From Agromyces protaetiae (lineage in GTDB: Bacteria; Actinomycetota; Actinomycetes; Actinomycetales; Microbacteriaceae), in the NCBI RefSeq assembly GCF_030866785.1, contig NZ_CP133018.1, forward strand, positions 2,790,001-2,854,000: 64,000 nucleotides of DNA, given 5' to 3'. Made by a program: the position numbers and the translations under genes. Below are positions 7,672-16,624 of this stretch, one piece after another (position 1 is the stretch's first letter; each line of letters opens with the position of its first letter). Below the pieces are notes generated by a model. That model saw nothing but the letters and a program-made list of their open reading frames with translations, had not been told where the DNA came from and searched no databases.

Positions 7672-8529
7672 TCACCGGCAGCCCGGGTCGTTCGGGTACT
7701 GGATGCAGTCGCCGCGGGTGAGGCGCGTCTCGACCGTCACCACCCGAACGCGGTAGGCCTCCCCTGCGACGTCGAGCGTGCCCTCGATCGGGATCCACCC
7801 CGACCCGTCGAACTGATACTCCGCCGAGTAGGTCACGGTCGGTTGCACGTCGTAGAACCCGCGCTCCGCGTACCGATGGCTGGTGGCCGTGTCGCTGAGT
7901 TCCTGCTGCTTCAGGTGCTTCCAGGTCGCACCGGATGTCTCGGCGTCGATGCGGCCGCCATCGCCGGTCATCCAGCTGAATGCCACCGGTGTGAAGCGCA
8001 CCGCCGCCGGCCGGCCCAACAGTGTTCCGCTCACGACCTGCTCGGTCGCCCGGCTGATGAAGTTCGCCGGCAGCTTGCGCACCGCGATCCGCGGCCCGGG
8101 CTCCATCGCATCCGCCTGCGCCTCCGGCGCGAACGACGCCACGTCATCGATACGAACGCTCTCGTCTTCGCTGCCGTCGTCTTCTGTTGCCGCCGGTGGC
8201 TGGCACGCGCCCACCACCGCCCTCCCGAGCCCGCAAGAACGGTCGCCCTGCGCATAACGTTGCCGGTGACGCCAGATGTACTCGTCCAGTGCCGTGCCTC
8301 CGTTAACTGAATCGCCACTCCGAGTACCCGGCGAATCATATCCAGCCCGTTGGTCCACGCCCCGGAGTTCTGCGCCTCGGCCGCCGATTCGGCCGCCGAC
8401 TGTTGGTGAACAGGCTCCCGCTGCTTGCACCTCGGGAAGGCATGCCGCAGCCTGAACCGGCGTCGCAACGGGGAACGATAGTGCGCCGCCGAGGAGGAAG
8501 GCGATCAGCAAATGTCGTTGTCGGGCCAT
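7672..8529 (-). CDS. Secreted protein of unknown function upstream of the Tad operon
   Basis: A 285-residue protein with a clear Sec signal peptide ([15 protein letters not shown]...PVQAAA) and six or more Cys residues that could form disulfides outside the cell. I recognise no domain. The C-terminal 100 residues (TGDGGRIDAETSG, LSDTATSHRYAERG, VTYSAEYQFDGSGW, PNDPGCR) recur in the remnant at 3853-4200, marking a repeated family tied to this Tad locus. The ATG at 8529 lies inside the preceding lipoprotein gene (coupling); GTG 8535 is an alternative. It may be a pilus-associated or pilus-exported surface protein, which is inference from position. Confidence 0.7.
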   Translation of the reverse strand: MARQRHLLIAFLLGGALSFPVATPVQAAACLPEVQAAGACSPTVGGRIGGRGAELRGVDQRAGYDSPGTRSGDSVNGGTALDEYIWRHRQRYAQGDRSCGLGRAVVGACQPPAATEDDGSEDESVRIDDVASFAPEAQADAMEPGPRIAVRKLPANFISRATEQVVSGTLLGRPAAVRFTPVAFSWMTGDGGRIDAETSGATWKHLKQQELSDTATSHRYAERGFYDVQPTVTYSAEYQFDGSGWIPIEGTLDVAGEAYRVRVVTVETRLTRGDCIQYPNDPGCR

Positions 8530-9071
8530 GGCCACTGCTCGCTTTGAGAGATGAGAAGAGTGCCGGAATCCCCTGGCTGTAGGTTCACGACGAGGGGCGT
8601 TTCGATCTGACGATCCGCAGTCGTTACATCTGCGCCAGTGCGATCGATCAATCGTGTTGAGCCCGCCTGAAGGCAGGCGTACACCTGGACGAGGTCCGCG
8701 TTCTGCTGAACGAGCCTGACACCCCGGACCGTACTCGACCCTTCGAGACGAAGCCCATCCCGTTGCATACGCTGAAAGTTTGCGATGGACTCCTCAGCGA
8801 GTTCGGGGGTGAGCGCCTCGTACAGTCGTTCGGGTTCGGCGCCACCAGCCGCGCCGATCTGATTGGCGAGCTCCACGTACCGCTCAAACGCGACAACCGC
8901 CGCGTCGAGTGCTTCCTTGTTCGACAGCGCGAACTGAGAGACCTTCGACCTCTCTGTCGCGGATGGCAGCGTCGTGGAGCGACTCGCCGGCGGGTCAGTG
9001 CACCCCGCGACACCCGCAAGTATCAGGACGACTCCGCTCGCAGCCGCGAGCACCCCACCTCGAGAACGCAT
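8505..9071 (-). CDS. Putative lipoprotein preceding the Tad-linked secreted protein
   Basis: A 188-residue protein with N-terminus [13 protein letters not shown], a hydrophobic core and the lipobox LAGVAGC, predicting a membrane-tethered extracellular lipoprotein. The mature part has an alpha-helical stretch ([20 protein letters not shown]) typical of short actinobacterial lipoproteins with a Tim44/SnoaL-like fold, then a beta-rich half ending WPWPDNDIC. Function not recognised. It overlaps the next gene by 25 bases and is the first gene of the - strand run downstream of the 6C RNA, so it may share transcription with that RNA's promoter by read-through. Confidence 0.7.
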   Translation of the reverse strand: MRSRGGVLAAASGVVLILAGVAGCTDPPASRSTTLPSATERSKVSQFALSNKEALDAAVVAFERYVELANQIGAAGGAEPERLYEALTPELAEESIANFQRMQRDGLRLEGSSTVRGVRLVQQNADLVQVYACLQAGSTRLIDRTGADVTTADRQIETPLVVNLQPGDSGTLLISQSEQWPWPDNDIC

Positions 9072-9156
9072 GGCGGCACGGTACGCCGCACGGTGCGAGG
9101 GCGTTCCAAGTTATCCACACGTGCACGCCTCACCCCACGCGGTTCGTCCACGGCCA

Positions 9157-9230
9157 CGCGTTGGAGGACGAATTTCGCGGTGGAGGACGGTCGATTCGGA
9201 CCTCCGACGCGAAATCCGTCCTCCAACGCG
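9157..9230. repeat. Long inverted repeat (23-base arms) in the lipoprotein leader
   Basis: Arms 9157-9179 and 9208-9230 are reverse complements except for one position (CGCGTTGGAGGAC... against ...GTCCTCCAACGCG). The 28-base interior contains a further partial GGAGG/CCTCC pairing, so the whole 74 bases can fold into one rod. It lies between the end of the 6C RNA and the lipoprotein start, where it could act as an RNA processing or attenuation element, or be a dispersed palindromic repeat. Confidence 0.7.
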
Positions 9231-9288
9231 CAAGCGACGTCCCGCTCGGCACATCCCGCGCGTGGCCCGCGCGGCACGACCCGCGCGT

Positions 9289-9392
9289 TAAAAGAAGGGG
9301 GCGGCACCCATTGGGGGGAACAGGTGCCGCCTCGGCAACGGCGGATTGGGGGGAACCCACGCGCTGCAAGCCTCGAAACGAGTGTTCGGGCG
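9289..9392 (-). ncRNA. 6C-type actinobacterial small RNA
   Basis: On the - strand two hairpins occur in tandem, each exposing six consecutive C residues in a GUUCCCCCCAAU loop. The second has a perfect nine-pair stem (9300-9308 with 9323-9331) and is followed by a T-rich stretch (CTTCTTTT), forming an intrinsic terminator. The first pairs GCAGCG with CGUUGC around the other loop. Two C6 loops define the 6C RNA family (B11 in M. tuberculosis), which in mycobacteria also lies beside the Tad-like Rv3654c-Rv3660c genes. Predicted start near 9392, end near 9289, about 104 nucleotides. The C-rich loops are thought to pair with G-rich ribosome-binding regions of target mRNAs. Confidence 0.85.
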
Positions 9393-9398
9393 GTACTC

Positions 9399-9426
9399 AG
9401 TGTAGGGGTTCCATTTCTATGCGCAA
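9399..9426 (-). promoter_or_regulatory. Promoter of the 6C-type RNA
   Basis: TTGCGC (9426-9421) and TACACT (9404-9399) are spaced by 16 bases on the - strand and would start transcription about seven bases downstream, just ahead of the first C6 hairpin. This is a good match to a sigma-70-type promoter in an otherwise GC-rich region. Confidence 0.6.
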
Positions 9427-9647
9427 GTACTTTTTGTCCTCATTTGTGTGGACACACAGTTTTCTCCCTGGAATTGCTCAGAAGCCGGGCGAAAGTCCAC
9501 ACGATCCTGGGCATGAGAGCGGTTGCTCGAAAGCCTCGCGTCGCCGCGCGACGACCTCGAATGGGTGATGTCGGGCGACAGCGCTACAGTGCTCATGGGC
9601 AGGCGAACCCAATTGATCCATACGCGCGAAGGAGCGACCGGACCACG

Positions 9648-11603
<1,956 letters not shown>

Positions 11604-11636
11604 CCTCAGCCTCAGGTGGCGGATGCCACGAACGAT

Positions 11637-11674
11637 CGGATGCCTCGGCGAGCAGCAGCTCGCCGAGGCATCCG
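11637..11674 (+). terminator. Hairpin behind acs (copy 1 of a 38-bp palindrome)
   Basis: CGGATGCCTCGGCGAG ... CTCGCCGAGGCATCCG forms 16 pairs around the loop CAGCAG, 33 bases after the acs stop. There is no T-tract, as is usual for actinobacterial hairpin terminators. The same 38 bases recur exactly at 11920-11957. Confidence 0.55.
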
Positions 11675-11762
11675 TCGTTCACGCCGGTGTGCGTTGCGTG
11701 TGACGCCCCATTGGACCCCTCAGCTCACCAGAGGACGACAGAGCTCGAAGCGCCTCAAATGC

Positions 11763-11807
11763 CGTATGCCAGTTCCCCCTCATTCGATGAGGGGGAACTT
11801 GCATACG
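11763..11807. repeat. Strong 45-bp hairpin between the two terminators
   Basis: GTTCCCCCTCAT (11772-11783) pairs perfectly with 11787-11798 across a TCG loop. A further seven pairs (CGTATGC 11763-11769 with GCATACG 11801-11807) extend the stem past a 2x2 internal loop. It lies outside any gene and away from the obvious terminators, so its role is unknown; a small RNA or a protein-binding palindrome are both possible. Confidence 0.65.
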
Positions 11808-11919
11808 CGTTTTCCGCACATTCCCTCGATGCTTGGGCACATGGACGCTCGCCGAGGGTGCGCGTGAGCAGCGTTCCGTGCCGGAAGGACGAGGCTCGGG
11901 CGCCCGCGCTGCTTGACAA

Positions 11920-11957
11920 CGGATGCCTCGGCGAGCAGCAGCTCGCCGAGGCATCCG
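11920..11957 (-). terminator. Hairpin behind ridA (copy 2 of the 38-bp palindrome)
   Basis: Identical in sequence to 11637-11674 and 24 bases beyond the ridA stop on the - strand. The identity of the two elements suggests one was copied from the other or that both are members of a dispersed palindrome family built on GGATGCCTCGG. Confidence 0.55.
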
Positions 11958-11981
11958 GTGGGGTGAGCGGTGCGCGAGCCG

Positions 11982-12473
11982 CTAGGCGAACTCGACGACG
12001 AGCTCGACCTCGACCGGGGCGTCGAGCGGGAGCACCGCGACGCCGACCGCGCTGCGCGCGTGCCGGCCGGTGTCGCCGAAGATCTCACCGAGCAGCTCCG
12101 AAGCGCCGTTGATGACGCCGGGCTGGCCCGTGAACGCCGGGTCGGAGGCGACGAAGCCGACGACCTTCACGACCCGCGTGATCCGATCGAGCGAGCCGAT
12201 CTCGGCGCGGATCGCCGCGAGCGCGTTGAGCACCGCGGTGCGGGCGTACTCCTTCGCGTCGTCGGCGGGCACGAGACCATGGCCGTCGCCGACCTTGCCG
12301 GTCGCGGGCAGCGCGCCCGAGACGAACGGCAGCTGGCCTGACGTATAGACGTAGGAGCCGGTCGCGACCGTCGGCACGTACGCGGCAACCGGCGCCGCCA
12401 CCTGGGGCAGCTCGATGCCGAGCTCAGCGAGGCGCGACTCGAACGAGCCGCCCGCGCCGCCGCCCGCGCTCAC
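11982..12473 (-). CDS. RidA/YjgF-family protein
   Basis: A 163-residue member of the RidA (enamine/imine deaminase) superfamily. Recognisable blocks are VATGSYVYTSGQLPFVSG, EYARTAVLNALAAIRAEIGSLDRI and the C-terminal ARSAVGVAVLPLDAPVEVELV, which carries the strand that binds the substrate carboxylate in RidA. The length, with a KVVGFVASDPAFTGQP insertion, matches the Rv3678c-type RidA paralogues instead of the 125-residue canonical protein. GTG 12473 overlaps the stop of the DUF4177 gene (GTGA), so the two are coupled. It probably removes reactive enamine intermediates; the paralogue's exact substrate is not known to me. Confidence 0.88.
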   Translation of the reverse strand: MSAGGGAGGSFESRLAELGIELPQVAAPVAAYVPTVATGSYVYTSGQLPFVSGALPATGKVGDGHGLVPADDAKEYARTAVLNALAAIRAEIGSLDRITRVVKVVGFVASDPAFTGQPGVINGASELLGEIFGDTGRHARSAVGVAVLPLDAPVEVELVVEFA

Positions 12474-12697
12474 TGCTCCCCCTCGAACTGCTTGGCGGCC
12501 TGCGCCGCTGCCGCGGCACCCGCGGCAGCGGCGGTCGACGACTCGCCGCCGACCGGGCGCTTCAGGTAGGCGACGAGCCCACCCTCGGGGCCCTGCACGA
12601 TCTGCACGAGCTCCCACCCCTCCGAGCCCCAGTTGTTGAGGATCGCGGCGGTGTTGTGGATGAGCAGTGGGGTGGTGATGTACTCCCAGGCCTGCAT
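12470..12697 (-). CDS. DUF4177-type small protein
   Basis: A 75-residue protein starting MQAWEYITTPLLIHN and containing NNWGSEGWELVQI, the hallmark of DUF4177 proteins, followed by VAYLKRP and an Ala-rich tail. The internal ATG at 12697 is favoured because homology begins there and GAGGGAG precedes it. It is coupled to ridA and transcribed away from the penicillin-binding protein gene, the same arrangement as the Rv3678A-Rv3678c-ponA2 region of mycobacteria. Function unknown. Confidence 0.8.
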   Translation of the reverse strand: MQAWEYITTPLLIHNTAAILNNWGSEGWELVQIVQGPEGGLVAYLKRPVGGESSTAAAAGAAAAAQAAKQFEGEQ

Positions 12698-12846
12698 GGG
12701 CTCCCTCGTCTCGGGCGGTGCGTCGGAGCGACAGAAGTGTCGCGCTGGAATCGGACGATTCCGGCAGGAAACGGCGTGTCGGCGCGGGATTTCGGCCCCC
12801 ACCCGCTTCACGGGTTTCCTCAGCCTTCTCCGTTAGGCTCCATCCT

Positions 12847-15399
12847 ATGTCTGCCCAGAAACGTTCGATGAGTGCTGCCGCGACGGGCTTCTTCGGCTTC
12901 GTCGGCATGAGCGCTCTCGCCGGCGTGCTCGTCACCGCCGCGGTGACGCCGGCCCTTGCCGTCACCGGCATGGCCGCGAGCAACAGCATCACCATGTTCG
13001 AGAACCTGCCCGGCTACCTCGACATCAGTGAACTCTCCGAGAAGACCGACATCTACGCGACCAACTCCGACGGGTCGCCGGTCCACCTCGCGTCCTTCTT
13101 CAGTGAGAACCGCGAAGCCGTCCCGTGGGACCGCATCAGCCAGTACGTGAAAGACAGCGCGATCGCGGGTGAGGACCCGCGCTTCTACGAGCACGGCGGC
13201 GTCGACATCCAGGGCACCATGCGAGGCTTCCTGACCGAGTACGTCATCGGCGGCTCCACCCAGGGTGGGTCGTCGATCACGCAGCAGTACGTGAAGAACG
13301 TGCTCATCAACAACGGCGTGCGCGAGGCGCAGACCGAAGAAGAGAAGCAGCTCGCGTATGACGAGGCGACCGCGGTCACCCCCGAGCGCAAGCTGAAAGA
13401 GATGCGCTACGCGATCGCCCTCGAGAAGAAGTATTCGAAGGACGACATCCTCCTCGGCTACCTGAACATCGCCGCCTTCGGCGGTCGCGTGTACGGCATC
13501 GAGGCCGCGGCGCAGTATTACTTCAGCAAGCCCGCTGCGGATGTCTCGCTGCCCGAGGCCGCAAGCCTCATCGCGATCGTGAACCATCCCGAGAAGTTCC
13601 GCCTCGACATGCCCGATGACCCCGAGAACGGGGCCGCCACGGTGAACGAGGCCGGCGAACCGGTGCCGTACGCGGCGAACAAGACCCGTCGCGACTACAT
13701 CCTCAACGAGATGCTGAAGTACGGCAAGATCACGCAAGAGGAGTACGACGGGGCGGTCGCGACCCCGGTCGCGCCGGTGATCCAGCCGCCGAGCACCGGG
13801 TGCCAGACCGCTGGCGGTAGCGCCTTCTTCTGCGACTACGTGCGTACGACGATCCTGAACCACTACGACGACCCGGCAACCGAAGACGTCAACGAAGGCC
13901 TCGCCCTGCTCAATGAGGGCGGACTGCAGGTGTTCACCACGCTCGACCTCGATCTGCAGATCAAGACCGAGAACGCGATCCGCGAGAACGTGCCGTTCTC
14001 CGACCCCCGCTTCGACGTCGGTTCGGTCGCCGTGAGCGTGCAACCCGGCACGGGCCGTGTGCTCGCCATGTCGCAGAACAAGAACTACACCGCCGACCCC
14101 GAGGTCGCGGCGACGAGCCCCGAGTACACCTCGGTCAACTACAGCACCGATTTCGAGAACGGCGGTTCGAGCGGTCTGCAGCCCGGCTCGACGTACAAGG
14201 TGTTCACGCTCGCCGAGTGGCTGAACGAGGGGCACTCGCTGCTCGAGTCGTTCAACGGCTCACGCCGCGCGTTCACCTCGTTCACCGACAGCTGCACCGG
14301 CAACTGGACGGGCAACTACAACCCGCGCAACGACGACGGCCGCATCGCCAACAACGCCGTCAACGCGACCGCGTGGTCGGTGAACACGAGCTTCATGGCC
14401 ATGGCGCAGCAGCTCGACCTCTGCGGCATCAAGCAAACCGCTCAGGCGTTCGGCATCCACCGCGCCGACGGCAACGAGCTGCAGATGAACCCCTCTGACG
14501 TGCTCGGCACGCAGGAGGTCGCCCCGGTGACGATGGCCGCGGCGTTCGCGGGCATCGCGAACAACGGCATGACCTGCACGCCGATCGTGATCGACCGCAT
14601 CGTGAAGGCCGACGGCACCGAGATCCAGCCGCCGCAGTCGTCGTGCACGCAGTCGGTGACGCCAGAGGTCTCGCACGCGATGGCGTACGCCATGCAGCAG
14701 ACCTTCTCGGGTGGCGGCACGGCGACGGCGTCGAACACGGGCACGGGCATCGACCACATCGGTAAGACGGGCACGACCGACGGCGCCAAGGACACGTGGA
14801 TGATCGGCTCCAGCACCAAGGTCGCGACCGCGGTCTGGGTGGGCAACGTCGTCGGCGATGCGAACCTGCGAAGCCTCTCGTTCGACAGCGGGGCCGCCGC
14901 CACGGCACGTCACCGCATGTGGAGCTCGATCATGGAGCTCGCCGACACCAAGTACGGTGGCGACGCCTTCACCGAGCCCGACTCGACGGCGTTCCGTCAG
15001 GTGCTGGTCGACATCCCGCAGGTCACCGGACTCTCGTTCGACGCCGCGAAGCAGGCGCTCGAAGAGGCCGGCTTCCAGGTCGAAGACGGCGGCCAGCAGG
15101 ACTCGAGCCAGCCGGCCGGCACCGTCTCGGGCACCGACCCGAGCGGTCAGGCGGGCCGCGGCGCGTTGATCCGCGTGTTCACCAGTAACGGCCAGGGCAC
15201 CACGGTGCCGGACCTCACCGGAATGACGCAGCAGCAGGCGAACGCCGCGCTCGGTCAGGCCGGTCTGAGGCTGCAGGGCAACGGCCAGGGCAATCAGGTC
15301 GTCACCGCACAGGATCCCGCTCCGAACACGCCGGTGCGCCGCGACACGGCCGTCACGGTCACGTTCGGCGGCGGTCAGAACGGTAACGGCGGCGATTGA
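12847..15399 (+). CDS. Bifunctional penicillin-binding protein with PASTA domains (PonA2-type)
   Basis: An 850-residue class A PBP that polymerises and cross-links peptidoglycan at the outer membrane face. An N-terminal membrane anchor (residues 10-45) is followed by a GT51 transglycosylase domain with EDPRFYEHGGVDIQGTMR and GGSSITQQYVKN. The transpeptidase domain has the active-site Ser in QPGSTYKVFT, the SVN triad in WSVNTSFM, and KTGTTDG. Two PASTA domains end the protein (VTGLSFDAAKQALEEAGF and LTGMTQQQANAALGQAG), so activity may respond to muropeptides or Ser/Thr-kinase signalling. No clear RBS precedes ATG 12847; a short or absent leader is possible. Confidence 0.95.
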   Translation: MSAQKRSMSAAATGFFGFVGMSALAGVLVTAAVTPALAVTGMAASNSITMFENLPGYLDISELSEKTDIYATNSDGSPVHLASFFSENREAVPWDRISQYVKDSAIAGEDPRFYEHGGVDIQGTMRGFLTEYVIGGSTQGGSSITQQYVKNVLINNGVREAQTEEEKQLAYDEATAVTPERKLKEMRYAIALEKKYSKDDILLGYLNIAAFGGRVYGIEAAAQYYFSKPAADVSLPEAASLIAIVNHPEKFRLDMPDDPENGAATVNEAGEPVPYAANKTRRDYILNEMLKYGKITQEEYDGAVATPVAPVIQPPSTGCQTAGGSAFFCDYVRTTILNHYDDPATEDVNEGLALLNEGGLQVFTTLDLDLQIKTENAIRENVPFSDPRFDVGSVAVSVQPGTGRVLAMSQNKNYTADPEVAATSPEYTSVNYSTDFENGGSSGLQPGSTYKVFTLAEWLNEGHSLLESFNGSRRAFTSFTDSCTGNWTGNYNPRNDDGRIANNAVNATAWSVNTSFMAMAQQLDLCGIKQTAQAFGIHRADGNELQMNPSDVLGTQEVAPVTMAAAFAGIANNGMTCTPIVIDRIVKADGTEIQPPQSSCTQSVTPEVSHAMAYAMQQTFSGGGTATASNTGTGIDHIGKTGTTDGAKDTWMIGSSTKVATAVWVGNVVGDANLRSLSFDSGAAATARHRMWSSIMELADTKYGGDAFTEPDSTAFRQVLVDIPQVTGLSFDAAKQALEEAGFQVEDGGQQDSSQPAGTVSGTDPSGQAGRGALIRVFTSNGQGTTVPDLTGMTQQQANAALGQAGLRLQGNGQGNQVVTAQDPAPNTPVRRDTAVTVTFGGGQNGNGGD

Positions 15400-16373
15400 G
15401 CACCGGTAGCTTCTCCCCCGTCGCGCGGATCGCGATCGCGATCGGCGCGGCGGGGGCTGCCGCGTTCGCGTACGGTTCGTTCATCGAGCGCACCCGTTGG
15501 ACCCTGCGCGAGGTCGAGGTGCCGGTGCTGCCGGCAGGTGCCGAGCCGATCCGGGTGCTGCACCTCTCCGATCTGCACATGGCGCCCTGGCAGCGCAGCA
15601 AGCAGGAGTGGGTGCGCGCCCTCGCCGACCTGCAGCCCGACCTCATCGTGGACACCGGGGACAATCTCGGCCATGAGCGCGGGCTCGATGGCATCCGTCG
15701 CGCATTCGACCGGTTCGAGGGCGTGCCCGGCGTCTTCGTGAACGGCTCCAACGACTACTTCGGCCCCGTGCTGAAGAACCCGTTCCTCTACTTCGGCGGC
15801 CCTTCGGGCCATGTGCCGCGGTCGAAGAAGCTCGACATCGACGCGCTGCACGCGTACTTCGACGAGCTCGGCTGGATCGACCTCGACAATGCCGCCGCCG
15901 CACTCACGATCAACGGCACGCGCCTCGAGTTCTTCGGCGTCGACGACCCGCACAAGGGCTACGACCGGCTCGACCTCATCACGGCCGCCATTGACGAGTT
16001 GCGAGCGAACGATCCGCTGGGCGACGAGTCGTGGCTCGACGAGGCATCCGTCGCCGACAAGCGACCGACCGTCACCATCGGGGTCGCGCACGCGCCCTAT
16101 CAGCGCGTGCTGAACTCGTTCCTGAATCACGGCGCGCAGCTCATGCTCGCGGGTCACACGCACGGTGGACAGGTGTGCGTGCCCGGCTTCGGTGCGCTGG
16201 TCACGAACTGCGACATCCCGCGCGACCAGGTGCAGGGGCTCAGCGTCTGGCAGCACGGCCTGCGGTCCGCGTTCCTCAACGTGTCGGCCGGCCTCGGCAC
16301 GTCCATCTTCGCGCCGGTGCGCTTCGCATGCCCGCCCGAGGCGACGCTGCTCACGCTGGTTCCGGCGCCCTAG
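15396..16373 (+). CDS. Metallophosphoesterase (YkuE-like)
   Basis: A 325-residue calcineurin-type phosphoesterase with an N-terminal membrane-spanning or signal-like segment (IAIAIGAAGAAAFAYGSF). Metal-binding motifs are in order: LHLSDLHMAPW, DTGDNLGHE, NGSNDYFGP (GNxxD/E variant), VAHAPY and AGHTHGGQVCVPG. It starts at a TTG that overlaps the stop of the PBP gene (TTGA), so the two form an operon; the Rv3682-Rv3683 pair has the same order. Family members act on membrane or wall-linked phosphodiesters, so a role in envelope precursor turnover is a reasonable inference. Confidence 0.88.
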   Translation: MSTGSFSPVARIAIAIGAAGAAAFAYGSFIERTRWTLREVEVPVLPAGAEPIRVLHLSDLHMAPWQRSKQEWVRALADLQPDLIVDTGDNLGHERGLDGIRRAFDRFEGVPGVFVNGSNDYFGPVLKNPFLYFGGPSGHVPRSKKLDIDALHAYFDELGWIDLDNAAAALTINGTRLEFFGVDDPHKGYDRLDLITAAIDELRANDPLGDESWLDEASVADKRPTVTIGVAHAPYQRVLNSFLNHGAQLMLAGHTHGGQVCVPGFGALVTNCDIPRDQVQGLSVWQHGLRSAFLNVSAGLGTSIFAPVRFACPPEATLLTLVPAP

Positions 16374-16476
16374 CGGGCTGACCACCCGGGCGGATGCCTC
16401 GGGCCGACGTGGTCGGGAGCACCGCGGTTTATGGGCTATTCTTGTTGAGGCCTCCGGGCCGGGGCCTTCGGGCCAC

Positions 16477-16553
<77 letters not shown>

Positions 16554-16566
16554 ATGTGATTGCATG

Positions 16567-16594
16567 AAAAGCCCCTCCTCGCGGAGGGGCTTTT
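16567..16594. terminator. Bidirectional intrinsic terminator
   Basis: A perfect 12-pair stem AAAAGCCCCTCC/GGAGGGGCTTTT with a four-base TCGC loop, giving a T-run on either strand. It ends the tRNA-Pro transcript on + and the RHS transcript on -. Confidence 0.85.
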
Positions 16595-16624
16595 CGCGTG
16601 TCCGGGTGTCGTCGCCGCCCAGGG

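Larger units (their letters stand above)
9072..9647. other. 576-base spacer with small RNA, hairpin and promoters
   Basis: No protein gene is credible here. From left to right it holds the leader of the - strand lipoprotein, a long hairpin (9157-9230), three CCCGCGCG-type repeats (about 9255-9288), the 6C-like RNA (9289-9392) with its promoter, an inverted GTGTGGAC/GTCCACAC pair (about 9447 and 9497), and the acs leader with GAAGGAG at 9628-9634. Confidence 0.7.
11604..11981. other. Spacer between converging acs and ridA with three palindromes
   Basis: No coding frame is believable across these 378 bases. It contains two identical 38-bp palindrome-bearing segments, one behind each gene, and a different, very stable 45-bp hairpin between them, described separately. 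Confidence 0.6.

Noticed and set aside
11616..11954. Two small opposite frames starting MPRRAAARRGIR
   Set aside because: Both arise because the same 38-bp palindrome occurs at each end of the spacer; the similar peptides are a by-product of self-complementary DNA.
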